A stretch of 47,171 nt of DNA from Bacillus sp. MM2020_4. GTDB taxonomy: Bacteria > Bacillota > Bacilli > Bacillales > Cytobacillaceae. Below are positions 8,528-18,454 of the stretch, one piece after another (within the stretch, counting starts at the first letter, position 1; the number at the start of each line of letters is the position of its first letter). The notes under the pieces were generated by a model. The model was not told the origin of the DNA and searched no databases. It saw nothing but the letters and a program-made list of their open reading frames with translations. The DNA lies in NCBI RefSeq assembly GCF_011250555.1, contig NZ_JAANMZ010000038.1, positions 1-47,171 of the forward strand. The letters run 5' to 3'. The position numbers and the translations under genes were made by a program.

Positions 8528-9757
8528 TTGGCGCAAGCAACATCAGTAAATGAAATTGTTGTTCTAGAGGATGGGAGTATAACAGTTCCACAAGGGTACA
8601 AAGCAGGCGGAATGCACTGTGGTATTAAAAGAAAACGACTTGATCTTGGGTATATTGTTTCTGAAGTGCCAGCCACGGTTGCCGGTGTGTATACCACAAA
8701 TATTTTCCAAGCAGCACCATTACTTGTTACGCAAGAAAGTATTGCAAAAGAAAATAAAGCTCAAGCGATCCTCGTGAATTCTGGTAATGCCAATGCTTGC
8801 ACTGGCGAGCGAGGAGTAGCTGATGCACTTGAAATGCAAAAAGAATTTGCAAGCCAATTGGGAATTCAAGATCACCTTGTAGCAATTACCTCAACTGGAG
8901 TCATTGGCGAATTGCTCCCTATGGATTGTATTAAGACGGGAATCCATAACATTCTTAAAACAGAATATGAATTTGAAGAAAACTTCAAACAAGCCATTTT
9001 AACAACTGATACATGTACAAAACAGATTGCTGTTCAGTTTACCATTGATGGTAAACAAGTGAGCATCGGGGGAACTTCTAAGGGATCGGGAATGATTCAT
9101 CCAAATATGGCGACGATGCTTGGTTTTGTTACAACAGATGCAAGTGTTGCCCAGGAAGACCTTCTACATGCATTAAGAGAGGTAACCAATACCACATTTA
9201 ATATGATAACCGTCGATGGAGACACCAGCACGAACGACATGGTGTTAGTAATGGCAAACGGTTTAGCTGACAATAAGCAACTGACGATGGACCATCCAGA
9301 ATGGGGCATTTTTAAACAGGGATTACAAATCGTTTGCGAATCACTAGCTAAAAAAATTGCCCGTGACGGCGAAGGAGCAACTAAACTAATTGAGGTGCAA
9401 GTTGAGGGGGCTTTTAGTCTAAATGCAGCTAGAGCAGTAGGAAAATCAATTATTTCTTCTAATCTTGTAAAAACAGCTATTTACGGTACAGATCCAAATT
9501 GGGGAAGAATTGTAACGGCTGCCGGTTACAGTGGGGTTCCAATCGAGCCGAATTTATTGGAGGTTTCTTTAGGGCAATACAAAGTATTTGAAAAAGGGCT
9601 GCCTTGTCCGATTGATGAAGAGGAAGTAAAAGGCTATTTGGAAAATGAAAATGTTGTTATTTATGTTCATTTACATCAAGGCGAGTACAGCGCAACTGCT
9701 TGGGGATGCGACCTTACTTACGACTATGTAAAAATTAACGCATCTTACCGCACTTAA
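8528..9757 (+). CDS. argJ: Bifunctional glutamate N-acetyltransferase / ornithine acetyltransferase
   Basis: Recycles the acetyl group from N-acetylornithine to glutamate and can also prime the cycle from acetyl-CoA. 409 residues. The self-cleavage site lies in HPNMATMLGF, where the Thr after Ala becomes the N-terminal nucleophile of the beta chain. SGNANACTG, STGVIGELLP and GTDPNWGRI are also typical. Translation starts at TTG 8528 behind AAGGGGGA. With argJ present the cluster uses the cyclic acetyl pathway and needs no argE. Confidence 0.95.
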   Translation: MAQATSVNEIVVLEDGSITVPQGYKAGGMHCGIKRKRLDLGYIVSEVPATVAGVYTTNIFQAAPLLVTQESIAKENKAQAILVNSGNANACTGERGVADALEMQKEFASQLGIQDHLVAITSTGVIGELLPMDCIKTGIHNILKTEYEFEENFKQAILTTDTCTKQIAVQFTIDGKQVSIGGTSKGSGMIHPNMATMLGFVTTDASVAQEDLLHALREVTNTTFNMITVDGDTSTNDMVLVMANGLADNKQLTMDHPEWGIFKQGLQIVCESLAKKIARDGEGATKLIEVQVEGAFSLNAARAVGKSIISSNLVKTAIYGTDPNWGRIVTAAGYSGVPIEPNLLEVSLGQYKVFEKGLPCPIDEEEVKGYLENENVVIYVHLHQGEYSATAWGCDLTYDYVKINASYRT

Positions 9758-9770
9758 GGGGGAAGTGAAA

Positions 9771-10568
9771 ATGAAATATTTAGTCATTAAGTGCGGCGGA
9801 AGTGTGTTAGAAAATCTGCCAAGGTCTTTTTATGAGGACGTTGTGAAGATGTATCATTCTGGTGAATGGGTACCGGTAATCGTGCACGGCGGTGGCCCTT
9901 TAATTAATCAGTTATTAAAAAACTTAAACGTTGAGACCACCTTTGTGAATGGTTTAAGAGTAACAAACCACGAGGTGTTAGATATTGTTGAAATGGTCTT
10001 AAGCGGCATGGTTAATAAACAAGTAGTAAGAAATATTGCTGAAGTTAATGGAAGAGCAATTGGAATAAGTGGTGTTGATGGCACCTTGTTGAAAGCAAAA
10101 CCTAGTCATGATGCTGAAACTTTAGGTTTTGTCGGCGAAGTGGTCGAAGTGAATGAAAGTATCATTGCAGGCATTGTAAATCAAGGATATATTCCTGTCA
10201 TTTCTCCAATTGGGGTTGATGCAGGCGGCCAGCGCTACAATATTAATGGTGATATTGCTGCATCAGCAATCGCCAAAGCACTTGAAGCAAATTTATGCTT
10301 TATCAGTGATATCCCTGGGATCTTAATCGAGAAAGATAGTGTGAAAACCAAACTTGATAGAGTATCAAAACAAATGATTGAAGAAATGATTACTAATCAA
10401 ACAATCTACGGCGGTATGATTCCTAAAGTAACGGCAGCGATTGACGGGCTGGTTCATAATATACCAGAGGTTGGAATCATAAACGGATTTGAAAAAAATA
10501 GCTTACTAGATTATACAAATGGAAAAAATGTCGGAACAAAAATAGTTCTAGAAGAGGTGATTGCATAA
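9771..10568 (+). CDS. argB: Acetylglutamate kinase
   Basis: Phosphorylates N-acetylglutamate, second step of arginine synthesis. 265 residues, amino-acid kinase fold. Motifs: KCGGSVL at the N-terminus, VIVHGGGPLINQ and GVDGTLLKAK. It lacks the long N-terminal helix of arginine-inhibited hexameric kinases, so control is probably mainly transcriptional (inference). ATG 9771 is 8 nt after AGGGGGA; a GTG at 9765 is too close. The TAA shares a base with the argD ATG. Confidence 0.94.
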   Translation: MKYLVIKCGGSVLENLPRSFYEDVVKMYHSGEWVPVIVHGGGPLINQLLKNLNVETTFVNGLRVTNHEVLDIVEMVLSGMVNKQVVRNIAEVNGRAIGISGVDGTLLKAKPSHDAETLGFVGEVVEVNESIIAGIVNQGYIPVISPIGVDAGGQRYNINGDIAASAIAKALEANLCFISDIPGILIEKDSVKTKLDRVSKQMIEEMITNQTIYGGMIPKVTAAIDGLVHNIPEVGIINGFEKNSLLDYTNGKNVGTKIVLEEVIA

Positions 10569-11767
10569 TGGCTGCCAACCCAACTGTTTCACAAATCTCA
10601 CCGGTAATGCCAACATACGCACGCTTCCCCATCACCCTTGTAAAGGGAAAAGGAAGTTATGTTTGGGACGATCAAGAAAACAAATACTTAGATTTCACTT
10701 CTGGGATTGCCACCTGTAACCTAGGGCATGTTCCCGATCCAGTGAAAGAAAAACTTGAAGAACAATTACAAAACCTATGGCACTGCTCAAACCTTTACCA
10801 CATTCCAAACCAAGAGGAGCTTGCAGCATTGCTCACGGCGAACAGCTGCGGCGATCAAGTCTTTTTTTGTAACAGCGGGGCAGAAGCGAATGAAGCAGCC
10901 ATTAAACTAGCAAGAAGATATGCTAACAATGTTAAGGGAAGTGGCTCAAACGAAGTTGTCACCTTTCAGCAATCATTCCATGGAAGAACGTTAGCCACCT
11001 TAACCGCCACAGGCCAGGAAAAAATTCAACAGGGATTTTCTCCGCTCATGCCCGGATTCAGCTACCTGCCGTTTAATGACAGTGGAGCACTTGATCAGCT
11101 TCAGACAATCAAACCTGCCGCGGTCCTGCTAGAGCTTGTCCAGGGCGAAGGAGGAGTGATTCCTGCCAACCCAGATTGGGTGAAAAAACTAGCCCAAATT
11201 TGTAAAGATAACGAAATTCTGCTAATGGTGGATGAAATTCAAACAGGCATCGGACGAACGGGTACACTTTTCGCCTACGAACAATACGGTATTGAACCGG
11301 ATGTTATCAGCATCGCCAAAGGTCTCGGCTCAGGATTTCCAATCGGAGCCATTATTGCAAAAGAAGAAGCAGCAAAGGGGTTTGAGCCGGGCAGCCACGG
11401 CAGTACATTTGGCGGGAACCCATTTGCGACGGCGGCAGGGCTTGCGACCATTACACATATCCTTGAAAGTGACGTACTCAAACAAGTTGTCGACATATCA
11501 GCGTATTTAGATCAACAACTTCAAATTCTAAAAGAAAAGTACCTTGTTATAAAAGAAATCCGTGGTACCGGGCTGCTAAAAGGGTTGGTTGTCGAGACCA
11601 GCGCCTTAGAAATTGTCCAAAAAGCGATAGCAAACAATCTGCTAATTTTATCTGCAGGCCCGAATGTGGTACGGATTTTGCCTCCGTTGACCGCCACAAA
11701 AGAAGAAGTGAATGAATTTGCCAACAAATTGGAAAGTGCTTTCCAAAGTATAGAGAAAGGCGCGTGA
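10568..11767 (+). CDS. argD: Acetylornithine aminotransferase
   Basis: PLP-dependent transamination of N-acetylglutamate semialdehyde to N-acetylornithine. 399 residues, class III aminotransferase. It has FCNSGAEANEAAIKLAR, HGRTLATLTATG, LMVDEIQTGIGRTG and the PLP-binding Lys in SIAKGLGSGFPIGA. The start overlaps the argB stop (TAATG), and the end overlaps carA by 4 nt. Confidence 0.94.
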   Translation: MAANPTVSQISPVMPTYARFPITLVKGKGSYVWDDQENKYLDFTSGIATCNLGHVPDPVKEKLEEQLQNLWHCSNLYHIPNQEELAALLTANSCGDQVFFCNSGAEANEAAIKLARRYANNVKGSGSNEVVTFQQSFHGRTLATLTATGQEKIQQGFSPLMPGFSYLPFNDSGALDQLQTIKPAAVLLELVQGEGGVIPANPDWVKKLAQICKDNEILLMVDEIQTGIGRTGTLFAYEQYGIEPDVISIAKGLGSGFPIGAIIAKEEAAKGFEPGSHGSTFGGNPFATAAGLATITHILESDVLKQVVDISAYLDQQLQILKEKYLVIKEIRGTGLLKGLVVETSALEIVQKAIANNLLILSAGPNVVRILPPLTATKEEVNEFANKLESAFQSIEKGA

Positions 11768-12849
11768 GTATTTTGGAGAATGGTTATCTTACTTTGGAAA
11801 CGGGAGAAGTGTTTGAAGGCATTCTAATCGGTGCAGAGAAGGATTCGCTCGGAGAAGTAGTTTTTAACACGAGCATGACGGGCTATCAAGAAATTATTAC
11901 TGATCCATCATACGCCGGCCAAATCATTACTTTCTGCTATCCGATTATCGGAAGCTATGGAATTAATGCTATCGATGATGAAAGTATTTCACCTGCCTTA
12001 TCAGGAGTGATCATTGGCGATTTATGTGAAACACCGAGCCACTATCAATCAATTAATAAATTCTCGGAAAAACTTAAACAGGCAGGGGTTCCTGGAATCG
12101 CAGGGGTTGATACGAGACTTCTCGTGAAAACCATTCGCAGTCGCGGTACTGTTAAAGGGTACTTAAGCTATAAGAAGAAAACAAACTTGCCAACAACAGG
12201 AAACCAGGCATTTTGGGTAGACAAAGTATCAACAAAGAAGACACAATTTTTCAAAAATAGCGGGCCACATATCGTTCTATATGATTTTGGCTATAAAAAG
12301 TCGATCCTAAATGCGCTATTAGAAGAAAATTGTGCGGTGACGATTGTGCCATACAATACTTCTTTTGAAAAAGTAAAAGCACTGAATCCCGATGGTGTCC
12401 TGTTAAGTAACGGACCTGGCGATCCCATGGAATTAAAACAGTGGTTCCCTGAGATTAAGAAAATAAGCCAGCAATTTCCAACACTAGGAATTTGCCTAGG
12501 ACACCAGCTGATTGCCCTTGCCTATGGGGCTAAAACTACAAAACTTGCATATGGCCATCGCGGCGGCAACCATCCGGTTAAGGAAATAAATACTGGCAAG
12601 GTTAAAATAACAGCACAAAATCACGGCTATGTCGTCGTTGATGAAAGCATTGATGAAAAAGTTTTTGATGTCACATACAGAAATGTAAATGACAAATCAA
12701 TCGAAGGTCTGAAGCATCAAAACTTTCCTATCCAAACCGTACAATTTCATCCGGAAGCACATCCTGGGCCAAGTGATACCGAATATATTCTGAAAGATTT
12801 CGTAAAACAGTTAGCATCAATGGGAGAGACAGTATATGCCGCTAAATAA
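11764..12849 (+). CDS. carA: Carbamoyl-phosphate synthase, small (glutaminase) subunit, arginine operon copy
   Basis: Releases ammonia from glutamine and channels it to the large subunit for carbamoyl phosphate synthesis. 361 residues. N-terminal CPSase small-chain domain (GYQEIITDPSYAGQI) and a C-terminal class I glutaminase with Cys in LGICLGHQLIAL and His/Glu in VQFHPEAHPGP. GTG 11764 overlaps the argD TGA; a TTG at 11773 would give MENGYLTLETGE and cannot be excluded. Its place inside the arg operon, with no pyr genes nearby, marks it as the arginine-dedicated enzyme. Confidence 0.92.
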   Translation: MSILENGYLTLETGEVFEGILIGAEKDSLGEVVFNTSMTGYQEIITDPSYAGQIITFCYPIIGSYGINAIDDESISPALSGVIIGDLCETPSHYQSINKFSEKLKQAGVPGIAGVDTRLLVKTIRSRGTVKGYLSYKKKTNLPTTGNQAFWVDKVSTKKTQFFKNSGPHIVLYDFGYKKSILNALLEENCAVTIVPYNTSFEKVKALNPDGVLLSNGPGDPMELKQWFPEIKKISQQFPTLGICLGHQLIALAYGAKTTKLAYGHRGGNHPVKEINTGKVKITAQNHGYVVVDESIDEKVFDVTYRNVNDKSIEGLKHQNFPIQTVQFHPEAHPGPSDTEYILKDFVKQLASMGETVYAAK

Positions 12850-15800
12850 AAAACTAAAAAAAGTACTTGTTATTGGATCTGGTCCAATTGTGATCGGCCA
12901 GGCAGCAGAATTTGATTATGCCGGTACACAGGCATGTATTGCCCTTAAAGAGGAAGGGATAGAAGTTGTTTTAATCAATAATAACCCTGCGACAATCATG
13001 ACAGATGAGGCGATTGCCGACAAGGTATATATCGAGCCATTAAACGTTGAGACAATTGAAAAAATCATTCAAAAAGAAAAGCCTGATGGGGTCATTGGGA
13101 CCCTTGGTGGGCAAACAGGTTTGAATTTAACCGTTCAGCTGTATGAACAAGGGATATTAGAAAAATACAATGTAAAACTCCTTGGCACCTCCGTCGAATC
13201 AATCAAAAACGGGGAAGACCGTGAAAGGTTCCGTAACCTAATGCTGGAAATCGGGGAACCAATACCGGAATCAGCGATCATACACAGTTTTGCAGAAGGC
13301 GAAGCTTTTGTGAAAGAAATTGGCTTTCCGGTCATCATTCGTCCGGCCTATACCCTTGGGGGAGAAGGGGGCGGTTTTGCCTACAATGACGAAGAACTTG
13401 AAATCGTCCTTAAGAAAGGCTTAGCAGCAAGTCCCATCCAACAAGTGTTAGTCGAAAAAAGTATTAAAGGCTGGAAGGAAATTGAATATGAGGTCATGAG
13501 AGACGCAAATGATACGTGCATTATTGTCTGCAATATGGAAAACATGGATCCAGTCGGCGTTCATACAGGTGATTCCATCGTTGTCGCTCCATCGCAGACA
13601 TTAACAGATGTTCAGTATCAAATGCTCCGTGACGTTTCGATAAAAGTAATCAGAGAGCTAAAAATTATTGGCGGATGTAATATCCAGTTCGCGCTGCATC
13701 CGGAATCCAATCAATATTACATCATTGAAGTGAATCCAAGGGTAAGTCGTTCGTCTGCACTTGCTTCGAAGGCTACTGGTTACCCGATTGCCCGTATGGC
13801 AGCAAAATGTGCAGTAGGATATCACCTCGATGAAATTGTGAACCCGATAACAGGTAATACCTTTGCTTCGTTTGAGCCAGCGATTGATTATATTGTGGTA
13901 AAACTGCCTCGATTCCCATTTGACAAGTTCCCTGAAGCAGATAGAACACTAGGGACACAAATGAAAGCAACTGGAGAGGTCATGGCAATCGACAGGACGT
14001 TTGAAGGGGCTTTAAATAAAGCAATCCGGTCAATGGAAATGAACGTGTATGGACTTTGCCGCGATACAAACCATTCATTAAGTGAAGAAGTCCTTTTTGA
14101 ACTGCTTGAAATCGCCAATGATCAGCGTTTATTTGTTATTGCTGAAGCATTCCGCAGAGGTATCTCGCTTGAAAAAGTGCATCAGTTGACCGAGATTGAC
14201 CCATGGTTTTTGCACAAAATTAGCTCAATCGTTGCGTTAGAAACAGAACTTGCCTCCTATGAATGGAGCAATGTTCCAACAGCGCTGCTGAAAGAAGCAA
14301 AACGAAATAATGTTGCAGATAAGCTTTTATCGCAAATTTTTAATATCCCAGAAAAACAAGTCAGAAAGCAGTGGAAAGAATTTGACTGGAAACCGGGCTA
14401 TAAGATGGTTGATACCTGTTCAGCAGAATTTGATGCGGTCACACCTTACTATTACTCAACATGGCACGGTGTTGATGAAGTAGAGCCAACAAATAAGAAA
14501 AAAATTCTGGTCATTGGGTCAGGACCGATTCGGATTGGCCAGGGAATTGAATTTGATTACTGCTCTGTCCACGCCGCAATGGCGATTAAGAAAAAAGGCT
14601 ATGAGGCAGTTGTCATTAATAACAATCCGGAGACAGTCAGTACCGATTATTCCATTGCAGACAGTCTTTATTTCGAACCACTTGCTGCTGAAGATGTCCT
14701 CCATGTCATTGAAAAAGAACAAGTCGAGGGCGTATTGATCCAGTTCGGCGGGCAAACGGCGATTAATTTGGCCCATGCTTTAGAAGAAGAGGGTGTCAAG
14801 ATTTTAGGAACTACCGTTGAAAATATTAATCTTCTTGAAGACAGAAAAGAATTTTATCAATTGCTGGAAGACTTAAGCATCCCGCATATCGAAGGAAAAA
14901 CAGTATCGCATCCTGAAGAACTAGTGGAAGCTGCAGCTAAACTAGGATACCCGGTTCTCGTCCGCCCGTCGTACGTCATTGGCGGTCAGGCGATGTTTAC
15001 GATTTTTTCAGAAGAGGAATTAGGGCAGTATATTTCCCAGCTTAAGAATAATTCATATGATGCGATGTGGCCGCTATTAGTAGATAAATTTTTACCAGGA
15101 CTAGAATGTGAGATTGATGTTATTTGTGATGGAGACCAAATCGTAGTTCCGGGGATTTTTGAACATATTGAAAAAGCCGGTGTTCACTCTGGTGACAGCA
15201 TATCGGTGTTCCCGCCCATCTCAATGTCTGAAGTGGTAAAAGAAACGATCATTCAGTATGCAGAGAAAATTGCTATATCGGCACCAGTTATCGGCATGAT
15301 GAACATTCAATATGTGGTTTATGAAAATCAGGTTTTTGTGCTCGAAGTAAATCCGCGTTCATCAAGAACGGTGCCAATTATCAGTAAGGTAACAGGTATT
15401 CCGATGATTGATTGGGCAGTCAGTGCCCAATTAGGGGAGAAATTATCCGATTTATCGGAAGTTCAAGGTTTACTTCCTGAACCGGGTTATTATTCTGTAA
15501 AAGCCCCCATATTTTCATCCAGTAAGCTTAAGGGCGTTGACCATGTGCTAGGGCCGGAAATGAAATCAACTGGCGAAGCACTCGGAATGGGCGTAACGTT
15601 TCAAGCAGCTCTTGAAAAAGCACTCCCGGCTCTTGGGGGAAAAGCGGAAGAAAAGTATCTGTTTTGTTCTATTTCCGATCGGGAAAAAACAGCTAGTCTT
15701 CCAATCATTCGCGATCTTATCAACCAGGATTATCAGATTGCAGCAACAGAAGGTACTGCATTGTTTTTACGAAATAATGGAATATCGGTTGAACAGGTAG

Positions 15801-16072
15801 CTACGGACGATCAAGATGTAAGTGAACTTTTTCGAAAACAGCCAATAAAAGCAGTCATTAATATACCGAACCAAGGCCGACAAAAACAAAAGTTTGGTTT
15901 TCAAATTCGTGAGCATGCAGTTCGTTACAAAATACCTGTATTTACACATTTAGATACAATTGCAGCGACTAGTGGTTTACAAAATCAATCCAAGTCAGAG
16001 AATGAAGTCCTTACAGTCTGTGAGTATTACGATTTGGAAAAAAGGGGTGCTGAACATGTTAGAAGCATATAA
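12836..16072 (+). CDS. carB: Carbamoyl-phosphate synthase, large subunit, arginine operon copy
   Basis: Makes carbamoyl phosphate from bicarbonate, ammonia and two ATP for ornithine transcarbamoylase. 1078 residues with the family's internal duplication: two carbamate-kinase-like ATP-grasp halves, each opening with a glycine-rich motif (VLVIGSGPIVIGQ near the start and ILVIGSGPIRIGQG after about residue 555). A C-terminal MGS-like allosteric domain follows (SLPIIRDLINQDYQIAATEG). It overlaps carA by 14 nt and argF by 17 nt. No truncation seen. Confidence 0.94.
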   Translation: MPLNKKLKKVLVIGSGPIVIGQAAEFDYAGTQACIALKEEGIEVVLINNNPATIMTDEAIADKVYIEPLNVETIEKIIQKEKPDGVIGTLGGQTGLNLTVQLYEQGILEKYNVKLLGTSVESIKNGEDRERFRNLMLEIGEPIPESAIIHSFAEGEAFVKEIGFPVIIRPAYTLGGEGGGFAYNDEELEIVLKKGLAASPIQQVLVEKSIKGWKEIEYEVMRDANDTCIIVCNMENMDPVGVHTGDSIVVAPSQTLTDVQYQMLRDVSIKVIRELKIIGGCNIQFALHPESNQYYIIEVNPRVSRSSALASKATGYPIARMAAKCAVGYHLDEIVNPITGNTFASFEPAIDYIVVKLPRFPFDKFPEADRTLGTQMKATGEVMAIDRTFEGALNKAIRSMEMNVYGLCRDTNHSLSEEVLFELLEIANDQRLFVIAEAFRRGISLEKVHQLTEIDPWFLHKISSIVALETELASYEWSNVPTALLKEAKRNNVADKLLSQIFNIPEKQVRKQWKEFDWKPGYKMVDTCSAEFDAVTPYYYSTWHGVDEVEPTNKKKILVIGSGPIRIGQGIEFDYCSVHAAMAIKKKGYEAVVINNNPETVSTDYSIADSLYFEPLAAEDVLHVIEKEQVEGVLIQFGGQTAINLAHALEEEGVKILGTTVENINLLEDRKEFYQLLEDLSIPHIEGKTVSHPEELVEAAAKLGYPVLVRPSYVIGGQAMFTIFSEEELGQYISQLKNNSYDAMWPLLVDKFLPGLECEIDVICDGDQIVVPGIFEHIEKAGVHSGDSISVFPPISMSEVVKETIIQYAEKIAISAPVIGMMNIQYVVYENQVFVLEVNPRSSRTVPIISKVTGIPMIDWAVSAQLGEKLSDLSEVQGLLPEPGYYSVKAPIFSSSKLKGVDHVLGPEMKSTGEALGMGVTFQAALEKALPALGGKAEEKYLFCSISDREKTASLPIIRDLINQDYQIAATEGTALFLRNNGISVEQVATDDQDVSELFRKQPIKAVINIPNQGRQKQKFGFQIREHAVRYKIPVFTHLDTIAATSGLQNQSKSENEVLTVCEYYDLEKRGAEHVRSI

Positions 16073-17015
16073 ATTGAAAAAGCAAGAATTAAAGGGAAAG
16101 GATTTTTTACAGCTGTCGGATTTTACTACAGATGAAATTCTCTATCTGCTTGAAGCGGCTCAGGAGTTAAAGGCACTGCAGAAACAAGGTACGCCCCAGC
16201 CGCACTTAAACGGGAAGGTATTGGGAATGATTTTTGAAAAATCTTCTACCCGTACAAGAGTATCTTTCGAGGTGGGAATGCTGCAGCTCGGAGGTCATGC
16301 GATTTTCCTAAGTTCGAAGGATATTCAGCTCGGAAGAGGAGAAAGCATTTCCGATACAGCGAAAGTGTTATCCCGTTATGTCGACGGCATCATGATTCGA
16401 ACTTTTTCACATGAATCAGTAGAAGAATTAGCAGACCACGCAACAGTACCGGTAATAAATGGGCTAACGGACCTGCAGCATCCAACGCAGGTGCTGGCCG
16501 ACTTGCTGACCATCTTAGAGCACAAAGGTAAATTGGCTGGTATAAAGCTTTGTTATATTGGTGATGGCAATAACAATATGGCCCATTCGCTAATGGAGGG
16601 CGCGGCTAAAGTGGGGATGAATATAAGCATTGCCAGCCCGACTGGATATTTGCCAAATGGTAAAATAACAGAACAGGCCATTCAAGTGGGTAAGCTTACA
16701 GGAAGTACGGTTACGGTTATGAATGATCCGCTGGAAGCAATTAAAGATGCCGATGTCGTGGTGACGGATGTTTGGACCAGCATGGGCCAGGAAGAAGAAA
16801 CTGCGTTAAGATTAGAGGCATTCCGAGGCTTCCAGGTTAATGAGGAATTGTGTAAGTATGCGAAGAAGGATTTTATTTTCTTACACTGTTTACCGGCTCA
16901 TAGGGGTGAAGAGGTTACCGCAGAAATTATTGATGGACCTCATTCAGTTGTTTTTGATGAAGCAGAAAACCGCCTGCATGCACAAAAGTCAATTTTAAAA
17001 CTTTTACTTGCATAA
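16056..17015 (+). CDS. argF: Ornithine carbamoyltransferase
   Basis: Condenses ornithine with carbamoyl phosphate to citrulline. 319 residues. The carbamoyl-phosphate motif EKSSTRTRVSFE, HPTQVLADLLT, the ornithine-side DVWTSMGQEEE and HCLPAHRGEEV are all present. ATG 16056 follows AAGGGGTG and gives the standard N-terminus MLEAYKLKK; the frame is open further upstream only because it overlaps carB. Last gene of the first arg operon; no strong terminator is seen before the argG promoter. Confidence 0.95.
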   Translation: MLEAYKLKKQELKGKDFLQLSDFTTDEILYLLEAAQELKALQKQGTPQPHLNGKVLGMIFEKSSTRTRVSFEVGMLQLGGHAIFLSSKDIQLGRGESISDTAKVLSRYVDGIMIRTFSHESVEELADHATVPVINGLTDLQHPTQVLADLLTILEHKGKLAGIKLCYIGDGNNNMAHSLMEGAAKVGMNISIASPTGYLPNGKITEQAIQVGKLTGSTVTVMNDPLEAIKDADVVVTDVWTSMGQEEETALRLEAFRGFQVNEELCKYAKKDFIFLHCLPAHRGEEVTAEIIDGPHSVVFDEAENRLHAQKSILKLLLA

Positions 17016-17042
17016 TAGTTTCATTTTTTATAAGATTAACTG

Positions 17043-17076
17043 TATAATAATTCTATTGATTGAATAAAAATTCATA
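17043..17076 (+). promoter_or_regulatory. argG promoter -10 and ARG box
   Basis: A perfect TATAAT at 17043-17048 with a weak TTCATT -35 at 17020-17025 (17-bp spacer). An ARG box at 17059-17076 (ATTGAATAAAAATTCATA, perfect TGAAT/ATTCA dyad) lies over the expected start site, upstream of the argG ribosome binding site. It should allow arginine repression of argGH separately from argC. Confidence 0.75.
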
Positions 17077-17097
17077 CATGACACAAGGAGAATACAG

Positions 17098-18309
17098 ATG
17101 ACGAAGGAAAAAATTGTTTTAGCATACTCAGGCGGTTTGGATACTTCCGTATCAGTAAAGTGGATTCAAGAAAAATATGGATATGATGTGATTGCATTAG
17201 GTCTTGATGTTGGCGAAGGTAAGGATCTAGAGGCGATAAAAACAAAGGCACTGAATGTTGGTGCCGTTAAAGCATATATCGTAGATGCTAAGGAATTGTT
17301 AGCGAAGGAATATATTCTTCCAGCTCTGAAAGCTAATTGTTTATATGAAGGAAAGTACCCGCTATCATCGGCGCTTTCAAGACCGCTCATTTCAAAATTA
17401 TTAGTAGAGGTCGCGGAAAAGGAGGGCGCTGCAGCTGTTGCCCACGGTTGTACCGGTAAAGGGAATGATCAGGTTCGATTCGAGGTTTCCATCCAAGCAT
17501 TAAATCCAAGTTTAAAGGTGGTCGCTCCGGTTCGTGAATGGGGTATGACCCGTGATGAAGAAATTGCCTATGCCGAAGAAAACGGCATTCCAATCCCAGT
17601 TGATTTAGACAATCCATTCTCGATTGATGCTAACATCTGGGGGCGTGCTTGTGAAGCTGGCGTTCTTGAAGATCCATGGGCAGAGGCGCCGGAAGCAGCA
17701 TTCGATTGGACGAATCCAATTGAATTAACACCGGATGCGGCAGAATACGTGGAAATTGAATTTGAACAAGGTGTCCCTGTTTCCTTAAATGGCGAGCAAC
17801 TTCCATTAGTACAATTAATCGAAACATTGAACGAGCTTGGCGGCAAGCATGGAGTTGGCCGTATCGATCATATTGAGAATAGATTAGTTGGAATCAAGTC
17901 GCGTGAAGTGTATGAAAATCCAGCAGCATTAATTTTAATTAATGCACATAAAGAATTAGAATTTTTGACATTACCTCGCGAAGTTTCACAATTTAAGACG
18001 CAAGTTGAACAGCAGATGGCGAAGATTATCTATGAAGGTCTTTGGTATTCGCCGTTAAAATCCGCTCTAGATGCTTTTATTGATGAAACGCAAAAAACGG
18101 TTTCCGGTACAATCCGTGTCAAGCTTCATAAAGGAAATCATACGGTTGTAGGCCGTAAGTCACCGCATAGCTTGTATAACGAGGAATTGGCAACATATGC
18201 AAAAGGCGACGCTTTTGATCATAATGCGGCGGTTGGTTTTATTAAGCTTTGGGGATTACCGACAAAAGTATATTCAGAGGTTAATAAGAAAGAATCGGTT
18301 CTTAAATAA
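17098..18309 (+). CDS. argG: Argininosuccinate synthase
   Basis: ATP-dependent ligation of citrulline and aspartate. 403 residues. The N-terminal PP-loop [29 protein letters not shown] and the C-terminal [13 protein letters not shown] are diagnostic. ATG 17098 has AAGGAG nearby. It shares a promoter with argH, 145 bp downstream across a hairpin. Confidence 0.95.
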   Translation: MTKEKIVLAYSGGLDTSVSVKWIQEKYGYDVIALGLDVGEGKDLEAIKTKALNVGAVKAYIVDAKELLAKEYILPALKANCLYEGKYPLSSALSRPLISKLLVEVAEKEGAAAVAHGCTGKGNDQVRFEVSIQALNPSLKVVAPVREWGMTRDEEIAYAEENGIPIPVDLDNPFSIDANIWGRACEAGVLEDPWAEAPEAAFDWTNPIELTPDAAEYVEIEFEQGVPVSLNGEQLPLVQLIETLNELGGKHGVGRIDHIENRLVGIKSREVYENPAALILINAHKELEFLTLPREVSQFKTQVEQQMAKIIYEGLWYSPLKSALDAFIDETQKTVSGTIRVKLHKGNHTVVGRKSPHSLYNEELATYAKGDAFDHNAAVGFIKLWGLPTKVYSEVNKKESVLK

Positions 18310-18317
18310 TATGGACA

Positions 18318-18347
18318 TTGCCCTCGAAGGTGGAAATTCGGGGGCAA
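18318..18347 (+). repeat. Inverted repeat between argG and argH
   Basis: TTGCCCTCGAA (18318-18328) and TTCGGGGGCAA (18337-18347) form an 11-bp stem with one mismatch and an 8-nt loop, starting 8 nt after the argG stop. No U tract follows, so it looks more like an RNA stabiliser or processing site than a full terminator. Confidence 0.6.
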
Positions 18348-18454
18348 ACTTCTATTGAATGTAAGGTATTTTGCGATTCGCCGATATACACTTAAAATTC
18401 GCTGAAAAAAAAGAAAAATACCAAAAATAGCCCAGTTTGAAGGGAGAAACACAC

